From positions 1 through 34,157 of the forward strand of contig CALCDB010000179.1 in the NCBI GenBank assembly GCA_937901395.1: a stretch of DNA of 34,157 bases, given 5' to 3'. The notes beneath the pieces are model-generated. The model saw nothing but the letters and a program-made list of their open reading frames with translations, had not been told where the DNA came from and ran no database searches. Both the position numbers and the translations under genes were made by a program. Position 1 is the stretch's first letter. Each line of letters opens with the position of its first letter. Source of the stretch: an uncultured Verrucomicrobiota bacterium (GTDB taxonomy: Bacteria > Verrucomicrobiota > Kiritimatiellia > RFP12 > UBA1067). Of the stretch, positions 25,716 through 33,722 are shown piece after piece.

Positions 25716-26432
25716 TGTTCTCAGGGAATGCGCGAGTGTGATTGCCCACACTCGTTCGGCGCCCGCCCTCTTCACCGTCGCCGCGCACTCCGAAAGCGTC
25801 GAACCAGTCGTCATGATGTCATCGACGAGCAGAACCGTGCGATCCTTGACGACGCTTGGCTTGTTCACGACGAACGTCCCTATTACATTCTCGCGCCGCT
25901 CCTTCTCGTCAAGCCCGCCTTGTCGACGCGGCGAGCCCGTCCTGCCAAGCGCATTATTCACATACTTGCGCTTCAATCGCTTCGCCAGACTCTTCGCCAG
26001 AATCGCGCATTGGTTGAATCCGCGATCAAGCCGACGATACAATGTTACTGGCATCGGCAGTATTACGTCTATCTTCGCTACGTGGAAATGCGCGTTCACC
26101 GCCGCCTCGATCATATCCACGAAATCATCGCGTAGCCAATAATGATTGCGAAACTTGAACGCATTGATCATCTCTCTCGCATCGCCATCGAAATATACCG
26201 CCGATGCCGCCCGATCGAAACTCGGCTTGTAGGTGCGACAATCCTCGCAAAGATACTCGCCGTCTAGCCCATACGCGTCGCGTCCACATCGCCTACAGCA
26301 CCCATTCATCGGCATGAACTTGAGCCGATTGAGACACTCCGAGCAAAGCTGACGCCCGGGTCTATCGACCGGGCGTGAGCATACCTCGCAATTGCGAGGC
26401 CAGATGAAATCGCAGAGCTTATCGAGCAAGCA
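25713..26432 (-). CDS. ComF-family phosphoribosyltransferase-like protein
   Basis: ComF proteins combine an N-terminal zinc finger with a type I phosphoribosyltransferase fold and act in DNA uptake or related DNA metabolism. Paired Cys (CEVC, CSEC, CCRRC, CEDC) fill the first 75 residues, and the phosphate loop LLVDDIMTTGSTLSEC is near the end, with DVILPMPVTLYRRLDRGFNQ before it. The start is uncertain. The upstream gene ends at 26419, and the TTG at 26432 (LLDKLCDFIWP) would overlap it by 14 bp; the open frame continues to a GTG at 26501, overlapping by 83 bp. Whether the cell is naturally competent cannot be judged, though a DprA-like fragment is at the window end. Confidence 0.88.
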   Translation of the reverse strand, partial: CLLDKLCDFIWPRNCEVCSRPVDRPGRQLCSECLNRLKFMPMNGCCRRCGRDAYGLDGEYLCEDCRTYKPSFDRAASAVYFDGDAREMINAFKFRNHYWLRDDFVDMIEAAVNAHFHVAKIDVILPMPVTLYRRLDRGFNQCAILAKSLAKRLKRKYVNNALGRTGSPRRQGGLDEKERRENVIGTFVVNKPSVVKDRTVLLVDDIMTTGSTLSECAATVKRAGAERVWAITLAHSLRT

Positions 26433-27327
26433 GATTGTTTGGATATTCCCCCGCGTCGACGAGCTTCTTGATCTCGCCGACCACATAGGGCTTGTCTTCA
26501 CGATACGTTACGCCGAACCAACGCGAATCCGTCGGCAATACCTTGCAGGTCGCCTTGCCTTCCTTTATCAACTCGTCTACCACGAACGGTATGTACCATT
26601 CGCTCTTCATCTCGGTTCCACGCGCGGCGAGGAATTTCTCGAAACGCGTCTCGAGTTCCGTGAAGAGTTTCGGCGTGAAGCCCCAGCAGTTCATCGACAC
26701 GCGGGCATCCAGCGCCACCTTATCGGGATTGTCGAGGTTCTCCTGATTCTCGGCGACGTCCCCTACCTTCACGAGCTTGGTCATCTCCTTCACGCCCTTG
26801 AGCGTTCCATCCGCGGCGACATCGCAAATTCCGCGCGCGACCGAACCGTTTTCCGAGAGCGTCAAATCGAGACGATACGCCGCCATCGCGAAGTCGAGCG
26901 ACTCCGGATCGACCTTCGAAAGATACTCGCCGAGCTTGGCGAATGAATCGCGCCCGTAGAAATCATCCGCATTGATTACCGCGAATGGCTCCTTTACGAT
27001 ATTCCTCGCTGAGCGCACCGCATGCGCCGTTCCCCAGGGTTTGGTGCGCCCTTCCGGAAACTTGTACGGCGGCGGCAAGTCGTTGAGATCCTGAAAGCAA
27101 TAGTCCACCGGTATGAGGCCCTCGTACTTTTTACCGACCTTGTCCTTGAACTCCTGCTCGAAATCATGACGGATGATGAACACGACTTTGCCGAAGCCGC
27201 CGCGAATCGCATCAAATACCGAATAGTCGAGAATCGCCTCGTTCGAGGGACCTACCGGATCCACCTGCTTAAGCCCGCCGTAACGCGAGCCCATACCTGC
27301 TGCCAATACTACTAATGTGGGTTTCAT
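26419..27327 (-). CDS. Sugar-phosphate nucleotidyltransferase-like protein
   Basis: The 302-residue protein has the nucleotidyltransferase fold that activates sugar phosphates with NTP. The N-terminal signature LAAGMGSRYGGLKQ (8-21) holds the glycine loop and a Lys, and VINADDFYG provides the metal-binding Asp pair. It resembles a group annotated simply as NTP transferases in gut anaerobes; the exact sugar and nucleotide are not evident. It is about 30 bp downstream of the GH95 gene with an AAGGAG ribosome site, so joint transcription with it is likely, and a role in reusing released sugars is possible but unproven. Confidence 0.82.
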   Translation of the reverse strand: MKPTLVVLAAGMGSRYGGLKQVDPVGPSNEAILDYSVFDAIRGGFGKVVFIIRHDFEQEFKDKVGKKYEGLIPVDYCFQDLNDLPPPYKFPEGRTKPWGTAHAVRSARNIVKEPFAVINADDFYGRDSFAKLGEYLSKVDPESLDFAMAAYRLDLTLSENGSVARGICDVAADGTLKGVKEMTKLVKVGDVAENQENLDNPDKVALDARVSMNCWGFTPKLFTELETRFEKFLAARGTEMKSEWYIPFVVDELIKEGKATCKVLPTDSRWFGVTYREDKPYVVGEIKKLVDAGEYPNNLLAR

Positions 27328-27358
27328 GTTTTTTCTCCTTAATCGTTGACTACGAACA

Positions 27359-29860
27359 TCATTCGCTTTTCGGCATTACCGACTTTGTTTCGCCGTTCAC
27401 CACGACCGTCACCTTCTTCGGCTTGGGCGTGCTCGTGCGCAACTTGAAATCCGTCACCTTGCCGTTCTTCCACTCCATATCGACGGTTATGTTGCCGCGC
27501 GAACGGATGCCCTTCACGTAGCCATCCTTCCATGCGGCAGGCAACGCTGGCAGTAGCTCGATTCGTCCGGCGTGCGACTGAATCAGCATCTCGCTCATCC
27601 CGCCCGTCATTCCGTAGGTTCCATCCATCTGCATCGGCGGATGGTTGCCGAACATATTGTCGAGCAGATTGTAGCGTATGTAGCTCTGCACCATTTCGTA
27701 GGCCGCGGCGGTATTGCCGAGCCGCGCCCACAGCGCGGTGCGCCATGGCCACGTCCAACTCCGGCGACAATCGCCCGTCGTTCCCCGCAACTCCAACGAC
27801 TTCGCCGCCGCCGCGGCGAAGTCCGGGGACTTCGTCTTGCTGATCGTGCTCCCAGGATAGACGCCAATCAGATGCGAGGTGTGGCGATGGCCGCTCACCA
27901 TGTTGGGACGATCCACGATCCACTCCTGCAGATACCCTCCCTTGGCGATGCGATTGCCGACGAGCCGATCGCGCTTTTCCAAAATCCCCTTCGCCCACTC
28001 GCTGTCGACCTTCAATATCTTCGCGGCCTTGGCGGTGTTGTCGAAGAGTTCCCAAATGAGCTGCTGGTCGTGCATGCAGCCATCCTCGACCGGCCCTTGC
28101 TCGTGCGACCAGCCATTGGGCGAGACGAGCGAACCCGCCTTGATTTCCTTAAGCTCGGGATATTCCGCCGCCGTGAGATCGCGGCTGCCGCCATCGGTCT
28201 TGAGTCCCTTCCCCTCGGCGCCGATCTCCTTGAGCGAAGTTTCCCAGAACTCGCAAATCGACTTCATGATCGGATAACCGGTGTTGCGCAGGTATTCCTT
28301 GTCGCGCGTGAAGAGGTAATGGTCCCAAACGTGAAGCGCGTACCACGCGTTCACCGGAGGATTCCACTTCACCCAACCGCCCGCGCCCCAGATGTTCTGC
28401 GAAATGCGCGTCGTCCAGCCCTTCTTGTCTTGGCCGAACGCCTTTTGGGTCATGTTGTGCAATGGCTCCTCCATCGCCTTCATGAAATCGATGAAGGTAA
28501 GGTGACATTCCGAGAGATTCGCCACTTCCGCTCCCCAGTAGCACATCTGGAGATTGATGTTGTTGTGATAGTCGCACGCCCACGGAGCGTGCACCTTGTC
28601 GTTCCAGATTCCCTGCAAGGTGAGCGGCAGATTGCCCGGCCGCGAACCCGCGATCAGCACATAGCGGCCGTACTGATAGACGAGCGCCTCCAATTCGGGA
28701 TCGTTCTGCGTCTCGCGGTACTTGGCGATCCTGAGGTCGGTCGGCAGCTTCGCGATTTCCGCCGGCGTCTTGCCGAGTGAAATCGACATGCGCTTGTAGA
28801 GCGCGCCATGATCCGCGACGTGATCGCTCCTGATTGCGGCGTAGGTCTTCTTCGCCACTTTCGCGAGCACCTTCTCGTTGCGCTTCGCCGGATCCTCGCC
28901 CTTCCAATTCGCCTTGAAGTCCTCCTTGTAGTCGGTGGCGAGCGTGATGTACGCCTCGGCCGAATTAGCGCCCAATACCTTGATGAACGGAATGCCCTTG
29001 CCTTCGAACTTCGGGCGCGTCCCATCGCCATTGCCCTCGTAATCGACCTTCACTTCGCGATCGCAGCCGACGACGACGATCTTGCCTCCCTCCGCGCGAA
29101 CCATCATCCGTCCCTCGAACGTTTCCCCGTTCGCAAGCTTTCCGCGCATTACGATCGTCCCCTTGCCGACGACCGAGAACGATACGTCGTGACACGGCGT
29201 GAGACCGAAGCACGCGCTGAGCGCGCCGGGCTTGTCGACTTTCGCGGAGTATACGAGCACGTCATCGGGATGGCTCACGAACGCCTCGCGCGTATGATGC
29301 ACGCCTCCGTTCGTGAAGTCCACGCTCGCGACGCCGGTCTTGAGCCAAAGCGCGCGTGAATACATCTCCGTCTTGGAGGTCGGCTCCTTGAGGTTGTATT
29401 CGGCGAAGAAATTGGCGAATGGCTGGTACGAGCCGAATTCGCTCTCTCCCGAACGCGGACCATACGAATACCCGCCGCCGTTTCCGGGCAAGTTCGGTCC
29501 GCCCGTCCAGAGCGAAATCTCATTGAGGTTGATGCGGTCGCGCTTGTCGCCGCCGAAAATCGTTCCGCCCACTCGCCCATTGCCAATCGGCAGCGACTGC
29601 GCCTCCCATGGATCCTTGCACTTCATGGCGAGCGCATTCGGCGCGCAATAGCGCGCGGAATTGTTGCCGAGCTCGTCCTGACCGCCTCCCCCGTAGTTAC
29701 CGCATGGCGTCTTTCCCTCCGCCCACGGAACCGCCGCGTCGTTGATTACCGCCGGTTGCGCATACCATAGGCAGTTGGAGGCGGGGAATCCCTCGCCCGC
29801 GAATAGTCGAGCGCCCGCGAATAGCGCCGAAAGTAAGATGAGGTTCTTCATTTTGCTCAT
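27359..29860 (-). CDS. GH95-family alpha-L-fucosidase, secreted
   Basis: The protein (833 residues from the chosen start) belongs to glycoside hydrolase family 95, mostly alpha-1,2-L-fucosidases that strip terminal fucose from mucin, milk or plant glycans; a few are alpha-L-galactosidases. Family marks are PIGNGRVGGTIFGG, LNEISLWTGGP, the catalytic Asn pair N434 and N436 in DYHNNINLQMCYWG, the acid region GWSHEQGPVEDG, HRHTSHLIGVYPG, and the base region QMDGTYGMTGGMSEML. A signal peptide (MKNLILLSALFAGARLFAG) shows export. The start ATG at 29860 overlaps the SPFH stop as ATGA; another ATG lies at 29851. It is an unusual partner for SPFH and NfeD genes. Confidence 0.93.
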   Translation of the reverse strand: MSKMKNLILLSALFAGARLFAGEGFPASNCLWYAQPAVINDAAVPWAEGKTPCGNYGGGGQDELGNNSARYCAPNALAMKCKDPWEAQSLPIGNGRVGGTIFGGDKRDRINLNEISLWTGGPNLPGNGGGYSYGPRSGESEFGSYQPFANFFAEYNLKEPTSKTEMYSRALWLKTGVASVDFTNGGVHHTREAFVSHPDDVLVYSAKVDKPGALSACFGLTPCHDVSFSVVGKGTIVMRGKLANGETFEGRMMVRAEGGKIVVVGCDREVKVDYEGNGDGTRPKFEGKGIPFIKVLGANSAEAYITLATDYKEDFKANWKGEDPAKRNEKVLAKVAKKTYAAIRSDHVADHGALYKRMSISLGKTPAEIAKLPTDLRIAKYRETQNDPELEALVYQYGRYVLIAGSRPGNLPLTLQGIWNDKVHAPWACDYHNNINLQMCYWGAEVANLSECHLTFIDFMKAMEEPLHNMTQKAFGQDKKGWTTRISQNIWGAGGWVKWNPPVNAWYALHVWDHYLFTRDKEYLRNTGYPIMKSICEFWETSLKEIGAEGKGLKTDGGSRDLTAAEYPELKEIKAGSLVSPNGWSHEQGPVEDGCMHDQQLIWELFDNTAKAAKILKVDSEWAKGILEKRDRLVGNRIAKGGYLQEWIVDRPNMVSGHRHTSHLIGVYPGSTISKTKSPDFAAAAAKSLELRGTTGDCRRSWTWPWRTALWARLGNTAAAYEMVQSYIRYNLLDNMFGNHPPMQMDGTYGMTGGMSEMLIQSHAGRIELLPALPAAWKDGYVKGIRSRGNITVDMEWKNGKVTDFKLRTSTPKPKKVTVVVNGETKSVMPKSE

Positions 29861-30810
29861 ACCGATTTGATGACGCTGGAACATGCCTTGAGAACGCCTG
29901 CCACGTTAGCGAGATCCGCCGGTATGATCATCGTGTTGTTGGTCTTGGCGAGATTGCCGAATTGCGTCAGGTACTGCTGGGCGAGCTGCATGTTTACCGA
30001 TTCGATGCCGCCCTTGCCGTTAAGTGCTTCCGCTACCTTGGTAATACCCGCCGCCTGCGCTTCGGCTACCAACAATATCTCCTTCGCCCTGCCTTCTGCC
30101 TCGTTGATGCGACGCGCCCGCTCGCCCTCGGAAAGTGCAATCTTCTGTTGCCTCTCGCCTTCCGCGCGATTGATCTTCGATTGCCGCTCACCCTCGGATT
30201 CCGCAATCATCGCCCGCTTCTCGCGTTCCGCTCTCATCTGCTTTTCCATCGCATCGCGAATCGATTGCGGTGGCGTGATATTCCTAATCTCGTAACGAGT
30301 TACCTTTACTCCCCATGGGTCGCTCGCCTTATCGACCGCCGCCACAATCGCCGAATTTATATTCGTGCGTTCCTCGAAGCTGCGATCCAACTCAAGCTTG
30401 CCCATCTCCGAACGCATCGTCGTCTGCGCCAATTGCGTGGTAGCAATTAGATAGTCGCCGATGCCATAACTCGCCTTCGCCGGATCCATTACCTGCATAT
30501 AGATAATGCCGTCCACATCGACCGCAATGTTATCCTTGGTAATGCACTGCTGCGGCGGAACATCAATCGCCTGCTCCTTGAGCGTATGACGATACGCGAT
30601 GTGGTCAATGAATGGAATAAGAATATGGAAGCCTGCATCTAATGTGCAACGATACTTGCCTAACCGCTCTACGATATACGCAGTCTTTTGCGGAACCACT
30701 ACTGCGGTCTTGAGAATCGCTATTAAGACGATAAATGCGATTATCCCGAAGAATACCAATGCGTATGTGCTACTGCTCATATTATTCAGGTTGTTGACCA
30801 TAGTTAACAT
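29857..30810 (-). CDS. SPFH/Band 7 (stomatin/QmcA-like) membrane protein
   Basis: The 317-residue protein has one N-terminal membrane helix (YALVFFGIIAFIVLIAIL, about 16-33) followed by an SPFH domain (VVPQKTAYIVERLGKYRCTL, then VDGIIYMQVMDPAKASYGI) and a long charged helix in which the unit EGERQxKI/EGERARRI is repeated about four times at 200-245. This is the stomatin/QmcA/paraslipin pattern of oligomers that form membrane microdomains. HflK/HflC are less likely because there is a single gene next to nfeD. The gene lies directly behind nfeD (1 bp gap), the well-known conserved pair. Confidence 0.93.
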   Translation of the reverse strand: MLTMVNNLNNMSSSTYALVFFGIIAFIVLIAILKTAVVVPQKTAYIVERLGKYRCTLDAGFHILIPFIDHIAYRHTLKEQAIDVPPQQCITKDNIAVDVDGIIYMQVMDPAKASYGIGDYLIATTQLAQTTMRSEMGKLELDRSFEERTNINSAIVAAVDKASDPWGVKVTRYEIRNITPPQSIRDAMEKQMRAEREKRAMIAESEGERQSKINRAEGERQQKIALSEGERARRINEAEGRAKEILLVAEAQAAGITKVAEALNGKGGIESVNMQLAQQYLTQFGNLAKTNNTMIIPADLANVAGVLKACSSVIKSV

Positions 30811-30811
30811 T

Positions 30812-31252
30812 TTATATTGCCCTCACTTTCATTGTTAGGTTGTTTTGTGATACTACTTTTACATCTGCGCCAACGTCAATGGGCTGATCCGAAATCGCCG
30901 ACCATGCGGAATCGCCAAGCATGATTCTGCCGGCGAGCGGCGGTTTGATCGGCTCGATTACCTTGCCAATACGCCCCACCGATTCATTCTCGAAATCCGT
31001 CTTGGTCGATTGCTTGTTGCCCAAGAACGCACGCTTGAGCCAACGCCGCAACAATGCGATATACAAAATTGCGAACGCCGAGAATGCCGCCATCTGCCAA
31101 GTGGAAGTAAACGCATCGCCGAAGATAAACTTGCACGCCCCTACAGTCATCGCCGATAGCCCGAAGAAGCAGAGAATGAAACCAGGCGCTGTCAGCTCCA
31201 ATAGCATTAGCCCCAAACCTATGTAAACCCAAATCCATGCGCATGATATCAT
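30812..31252 (-). CDS. NfeD-like membrane protein with OB-fold domain
   Basis: The 146-residue protein has two or three membrane helices in its first 75 residues (WIWVYIGLGLMLLEL, FILCFFGLSAMTVGACKFI, MAAFSAFAILYIALL) and a soluble beta domain at the end (SVGRIGKVIEPI, IMLGDSAWSAIS, GADVKVVSQNNLTMKV), the short NfeD form that works with SPFH proteins. The start is fixed by GGAGG 8 bp before the ATG at 31252; a longer frame upstream lies inside dnaX. It overlaps neither neighbour and is followed at once by the SPFH gene. Confidence 0.92.
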   Translation of the reverse strand: MISCAWIWVYIGLGLMLLELTAPGFILCFFGLSAMTVGACKFIFGDAFTSTWQMAAFSAFAILYIALLRRWLKRAFLGNKQSTKTDFENESVGRIGKVIEPIKPPLAGRIMLGDSAWSAISDQPIDVGADVKVVSQNNLTMKVRAI

Positions 31253-31254
31253 CG

Positions 31255-32526
31255 TTATTCCTCCCTTATGTTTACTACTTTCATTCCTGGGCAATCCCCA
31301 AGAAGTGAATTAAGCTTTGGATCGTCCATCATCTGCTGTTGCGTCTGCGGAGTGGCTGCGCCAACTTGCGCCGCCGCCTCGCTCTTCATGCCCTTCACCA
31401 GCTTCAGCAATTCCTCGATGGTGGCGGTGGTCGCCAAGCGCGAAGCGCGTATGAGCGACATCTCGATAAGCGTTCTCGGGCTCAGCGCATAGCGTAGCTT
31501 ATCTTCCATCTCCGCCAACTGGTCGCAAACCTTGAACACCCTGCTTGGCGCTACCATCTTCGCCGCTTCTTCCAGCGCCTTAATCTGTTCCTCGGTCGCC
31601 GCCAGCGATTTGGTATTCGCTCCCAATGCCTGAAACACCACGAGATTGCGAAAATGTATCAACAGCTCATTCGCCAAGCCCCTCATGTTCTTGCCGGATG
31701 AATCGAATTGCTCGATCTGATTGAGTATCGTGGCAACATCGCCCGTCAGAATCGCCTTGGCCAGGCCCTCGAGCGCCGAACGACTCACCAACCCGAATAC
31801 GCCAAGCGCATCCTCTTCGGTAATCTTGCCGCCCTTGAACGCAATCAGCTGATCTAAGGAAGAAAGCGCGTCTCGCATACCGCCCTCCGCGCCTCGCGCG
31901 ATTGCCAATAGCGCATCCTCCTCGGCGTCCACGCCCTCCTTGCCGCAAATGTACTTGAGCCGCGTTACTATATCGTGCGTCTGAATGCGCCGCAAATCGA
32001 ACCGCTGACACCGCGATACGATCGTCGCTAATACCTTGTCCCCTTCCGTGGTCGCGAATACGAACCGTACATAGGGCGGCGGCTCCTCCAAGGTCTTTAG
32101 TAGCGCATTCCACGCCGATGCGGTCAGCATGTGACATTCGTCGATGATGAAGATTTTGTACTTCGAGCTCGCCGGCTTGAATTCCACCGCTTCGATGATC
32201 GGCCTCACGTCCTCGACCTTGTTGTGCGAAGCCGCGTCCAACTCCGTCACGTCGATCGATCTGCCCGCCGCGATCTCCTTGCAGTTATCGCACTCCCCGC
32301 ATGGCTCAATGCCATTTGGGTGCTGACAATTAAGCGCCTTGGCGAAGATTCGCGATAGCGTGGTCTTTCCGATGCCACGCGGACCAATGAACAAGTATGC
32401 GTTCGCTATGCGATTCGCCTCGATCGCATGCCGCAAGGTTCTTACCACGTGCTCTTGCCCAACCACATCCTCGAATGTCATGGGACGATACTTGAGCGAT
32501 AATGCTATATGTTGCTTTTCCTCCAT
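31255..32526 (-). CDS. dnaX: DNA polymerase III clamp-loader subunit DnaX, short form
   Basis: DnaX is the motor of the clamp loader. The N-terminal AAA+ region has KYRPMTFEDVVGQEHV, Walker A GPRGIGKTT (49-57), the zinc-binding CGECDNC set with an earlier Cys in LNCQH, Walker B FIIDECHM and the SRC sensor in TIVSRCQRF. It stops at 423 residues, just after the clamp-loader collar (domain III). The long tau-type extension that binds polymerase and helicase is absent; the tail is DPKLNSLLGDCPGMKVVNIREE-like and short. The ATG at 32526 is only 7 bp behind an extended -10 box, hinting at a leaderless message. It heads the nfeD-SPFH-GH95 chain. Confidence 0.95.
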   Translation of the reverse strand: MEEKQHIALSLKYRPMTFEDVVGQEHVVRTLRHAIEANRIANAYLFIGPRGIGKTTLSRIFAKALNCQHPNGIEPCGECDNCKEIAAGRSIDVTELDAASHNKVEDVRPIIEAVEFKPASSKYKIFIIDECHMLTASAWNALLKTLEEPPPYVRFVFATTEGDKVLATIVSRCQRFDLRRIQTHDIVTRLKYICGKEGVDAEEDALLAIARGAEGGMRDALSSLDQLIAFKGGKITEEDALGVFGLVSRSALEGLAKAILTGDVATILNQIEQFDSSGKNMRGLANELLIHFRNLVVFQALGANTKSLAATEEQIKALEEAAKMVAPSRVFKVCDQLAEMEDKLRYALSPRTLIEMSLIRASRLATTATIEELLKLVKGMKSEAAAQVGAATPQTQQQMMDDPKLNSLLGDCPGMKVVNIREE

Positions 32527-32533
32527 CGCCCTT

Positions 32534-32542
32534 ATTATACCA
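32534..32542 (-). promoter_or_regulatory. Extended -10 promoter directly before dnaX
   Basis: TGGTATAAT (minus strand; hexamer 32534-32539) lies 7 bp before the dnaX ATG, so transcription would begin at or next to the start codon. No clear -35 box is visible. Confidence 0.6.
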
Positions 32543-32565
32543 TAATTTATTCCATAATTGCGCGA

Positions 32566-33453
32566 TTATTCCTCTTGCTTTGTGGAATATAGTTGCTCTA
32601 CTTTTTCGAACGACGCCCTCATCTTCGCCTCACTACCCCATGCTCTACATATCTTCTCGGGCGAAAGAATTCTGCAATGCTTGGTCAGCCGATGTTTCTC
32701 AAGCTTCCATCCATTCGTCTCCGCAACTACCCTCCACCATATTCCGGCGTCGACTACCTTATGCTCGATCGTCGGCAGATGCTGCACTACCATCACGCCC
32801 TCCATCGCCTCTTCGCCGGCGAGAACTTCCTTTAGATAGGCGATATAAAAGAGCGCATGATGATTGGCGATATCTTTAAGAACTTGCGCCTTCGCCCACC
32901 TGCGCTCAATCTCCACCTGCGAAGTGATATCCTTCGGCACCACGCGTTCGATTACATTGTCAATCGGCCGCAACGTGCCGTTCGCTCCAAAGGCCGCGCT
33001 CTTCTCCCCGCCCGCGATCGCATAGATATATCGAAGCGTCACGTCGTCCGGGTTGCATATCGCCACCACCGGAAACTTGCTCCCCGCGCCAATCTTCGCG
33101 AGATCCTCGTCTTCATACGGAATCGCCGCCGCCAGCAAGATGCCCTGCCGTATGCGCAGCCCCCTCCGCGCCAAAATCGCCAACACCCGAACCAAGATGC
33201 GCCCGCCGAGCGAATGCCCGACGATCGTCAACTCCTCGCGCTCCTCCTTCGGCATCGTCGCCAACTCGAACGCGAACCTCCACGCCTCGCGATCGGCCGC
33301 CTCGACCGCCGATGGCCACATGGTCGAATTACCATCCCACGCCTTGAACTCCACCGTCGAATTGTTGAACGCCTCCGTCAGGGCGGGAATTACGCCTCCC
33401 TCCGGCTCTTTCGCACGCATCCACCCGGGGATATACCAAATACTCGTCGCCAT
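32566..33453 (-). CDS. Alpha/beta hydrolase (lipase/esterase-like)
   Basis: The 295-residue protein has the nucleophile elbow VGHSLGGR with its Ser in GHSLG, preceded by the early strand SIWYIPGWMRAKEPE and followed by the ICNPDDVTLRY strand that may hold the catalytic Asp. His candidates are in NHHALFYIAYL. No signal peptide is seen, so it should be cytoplasmic. The last ~85 residues, after AMEGVMVVQHLP, are not part of the usual hydrolase core. The start is the ATG at 33453 with GGAGG 9 bp upstream; an earlier start seven codons before has none. Substrate unknown. Confidence 0.82.
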   Translation of the reverse strand: MATSIWYIPGWMRAKEPEGGVIPALTEAFNNSTVEFKAWDGNSTMWPSAVEAADREAWRFAFELATMPKEEREELTIVGHSLGGRILVRVLAILARRGLRIRQGILLAAAIPYEDEDLAKIGAGSKFPVVAICNPDDVTLRYIYAIAGGEKSAAFGANGTLRPIDNVIERVVPKDITSQVEIERRWAKAQVLKDIANHHALFYIAYLKEVLAGEEAMEGVMVVQHLPTIEHKVVDAGIWWRVVAETNGWKLEKHRLTKHCRILSPEKICRAWGSEAKMRASFEKVEQLYSTKQEE

Positions 33454-33524
33454 AAGTAATGCCTCCGCAATCATCGCTTGCCAACCTTACTTGCCAATCA
33501 TCTCTATTGTCCTCATCGCCTCGT

Positions 33525-33554
33525 ATTATACCAAACCCCTCGCGCCAAAATCAA
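33525..33554 (-). promoter_or_regulatory. Promoter of the alpha/beta hydrolase gene
   Basis: On the minus strand TTGATT (33549-33554), 18 bp and TATAAT (33525-33530) with extended -10 TGG. It gives a leader of about 65 nt before the ATG at 33453. Confidence 0.7.
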
Positions 33555-33576
33555 CATCCGCATTGCATCTATTCCA

Positions 33577-33595
33577 TGTGGCGTAAAGCGCCACA
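33577..33595. repeat. Small perfect inverted repeat
   Basis: TGTGGCG and CGCCACA pair perfectly over 7 bp around TAAAG, in the 269-bp space between the DprA-like fragment and the hydrolase gene. No T-run follows on either strand, so I do not call it a terminator. Confidence 0.5.
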
Positions 33596-33654
33596 AATCA
33601 TGACAATACCATATCGCCAACTTCACCGCCCCGCCTTCGCCCCGCTATCCTAAC

Positions 33655-33704
33655 TTCGCCGTCCTCTGCCGCCCCCGCCTTCGCCGTCCGCTGCCGCCCC
33701 CGCT
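33655..33704. repeat. Two imperfect 25-bp GC-rich tandem repeats
   Basis: TTCGCCGTCCTCTGCCGCCC-type units at 33655-33679 and 33680-33704 differ at two positions, and a shorter decayed copy (GTCCTGACGTCGCCGTCC) follows up to 33722, ending at the stop of the DprA-like gene. The whole stretch is pyrimidine-rich on the plus strand. Confidence 0.7.
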
Positions 33705-33722
33705 GTCCTGACGTCGCCGTCC

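Noticed and set aside
26432..26501. GTG start at 26501 for the ComF gene
   Set aside because: It would overlap the upstream gene by 83 bp and precedes the family's start region by over 20 residues without similarity.
27572..28780. 402-residue open frame on the plus strand inside the GH95 gene
   Set aside because: Mirror frame of a GC-rich coding region; the minus strand has unmistakable GH95 motifs.
29857..30810. HflC or HflK
   Set aside because: Only one SPFH gene, and it is paired with nfeD, which is the QmcA/stomatin arrangement.
33577..33595. Intrinsic terminator of the DprA-like gene
   Set aside because: The stem is perfect but short and no T-run follows on the minus strand.
33655..33722. 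Possible CRISPR array
   Set aside because: The units are directly adjacent with no spacers and too few copies; no cas genes nearby.
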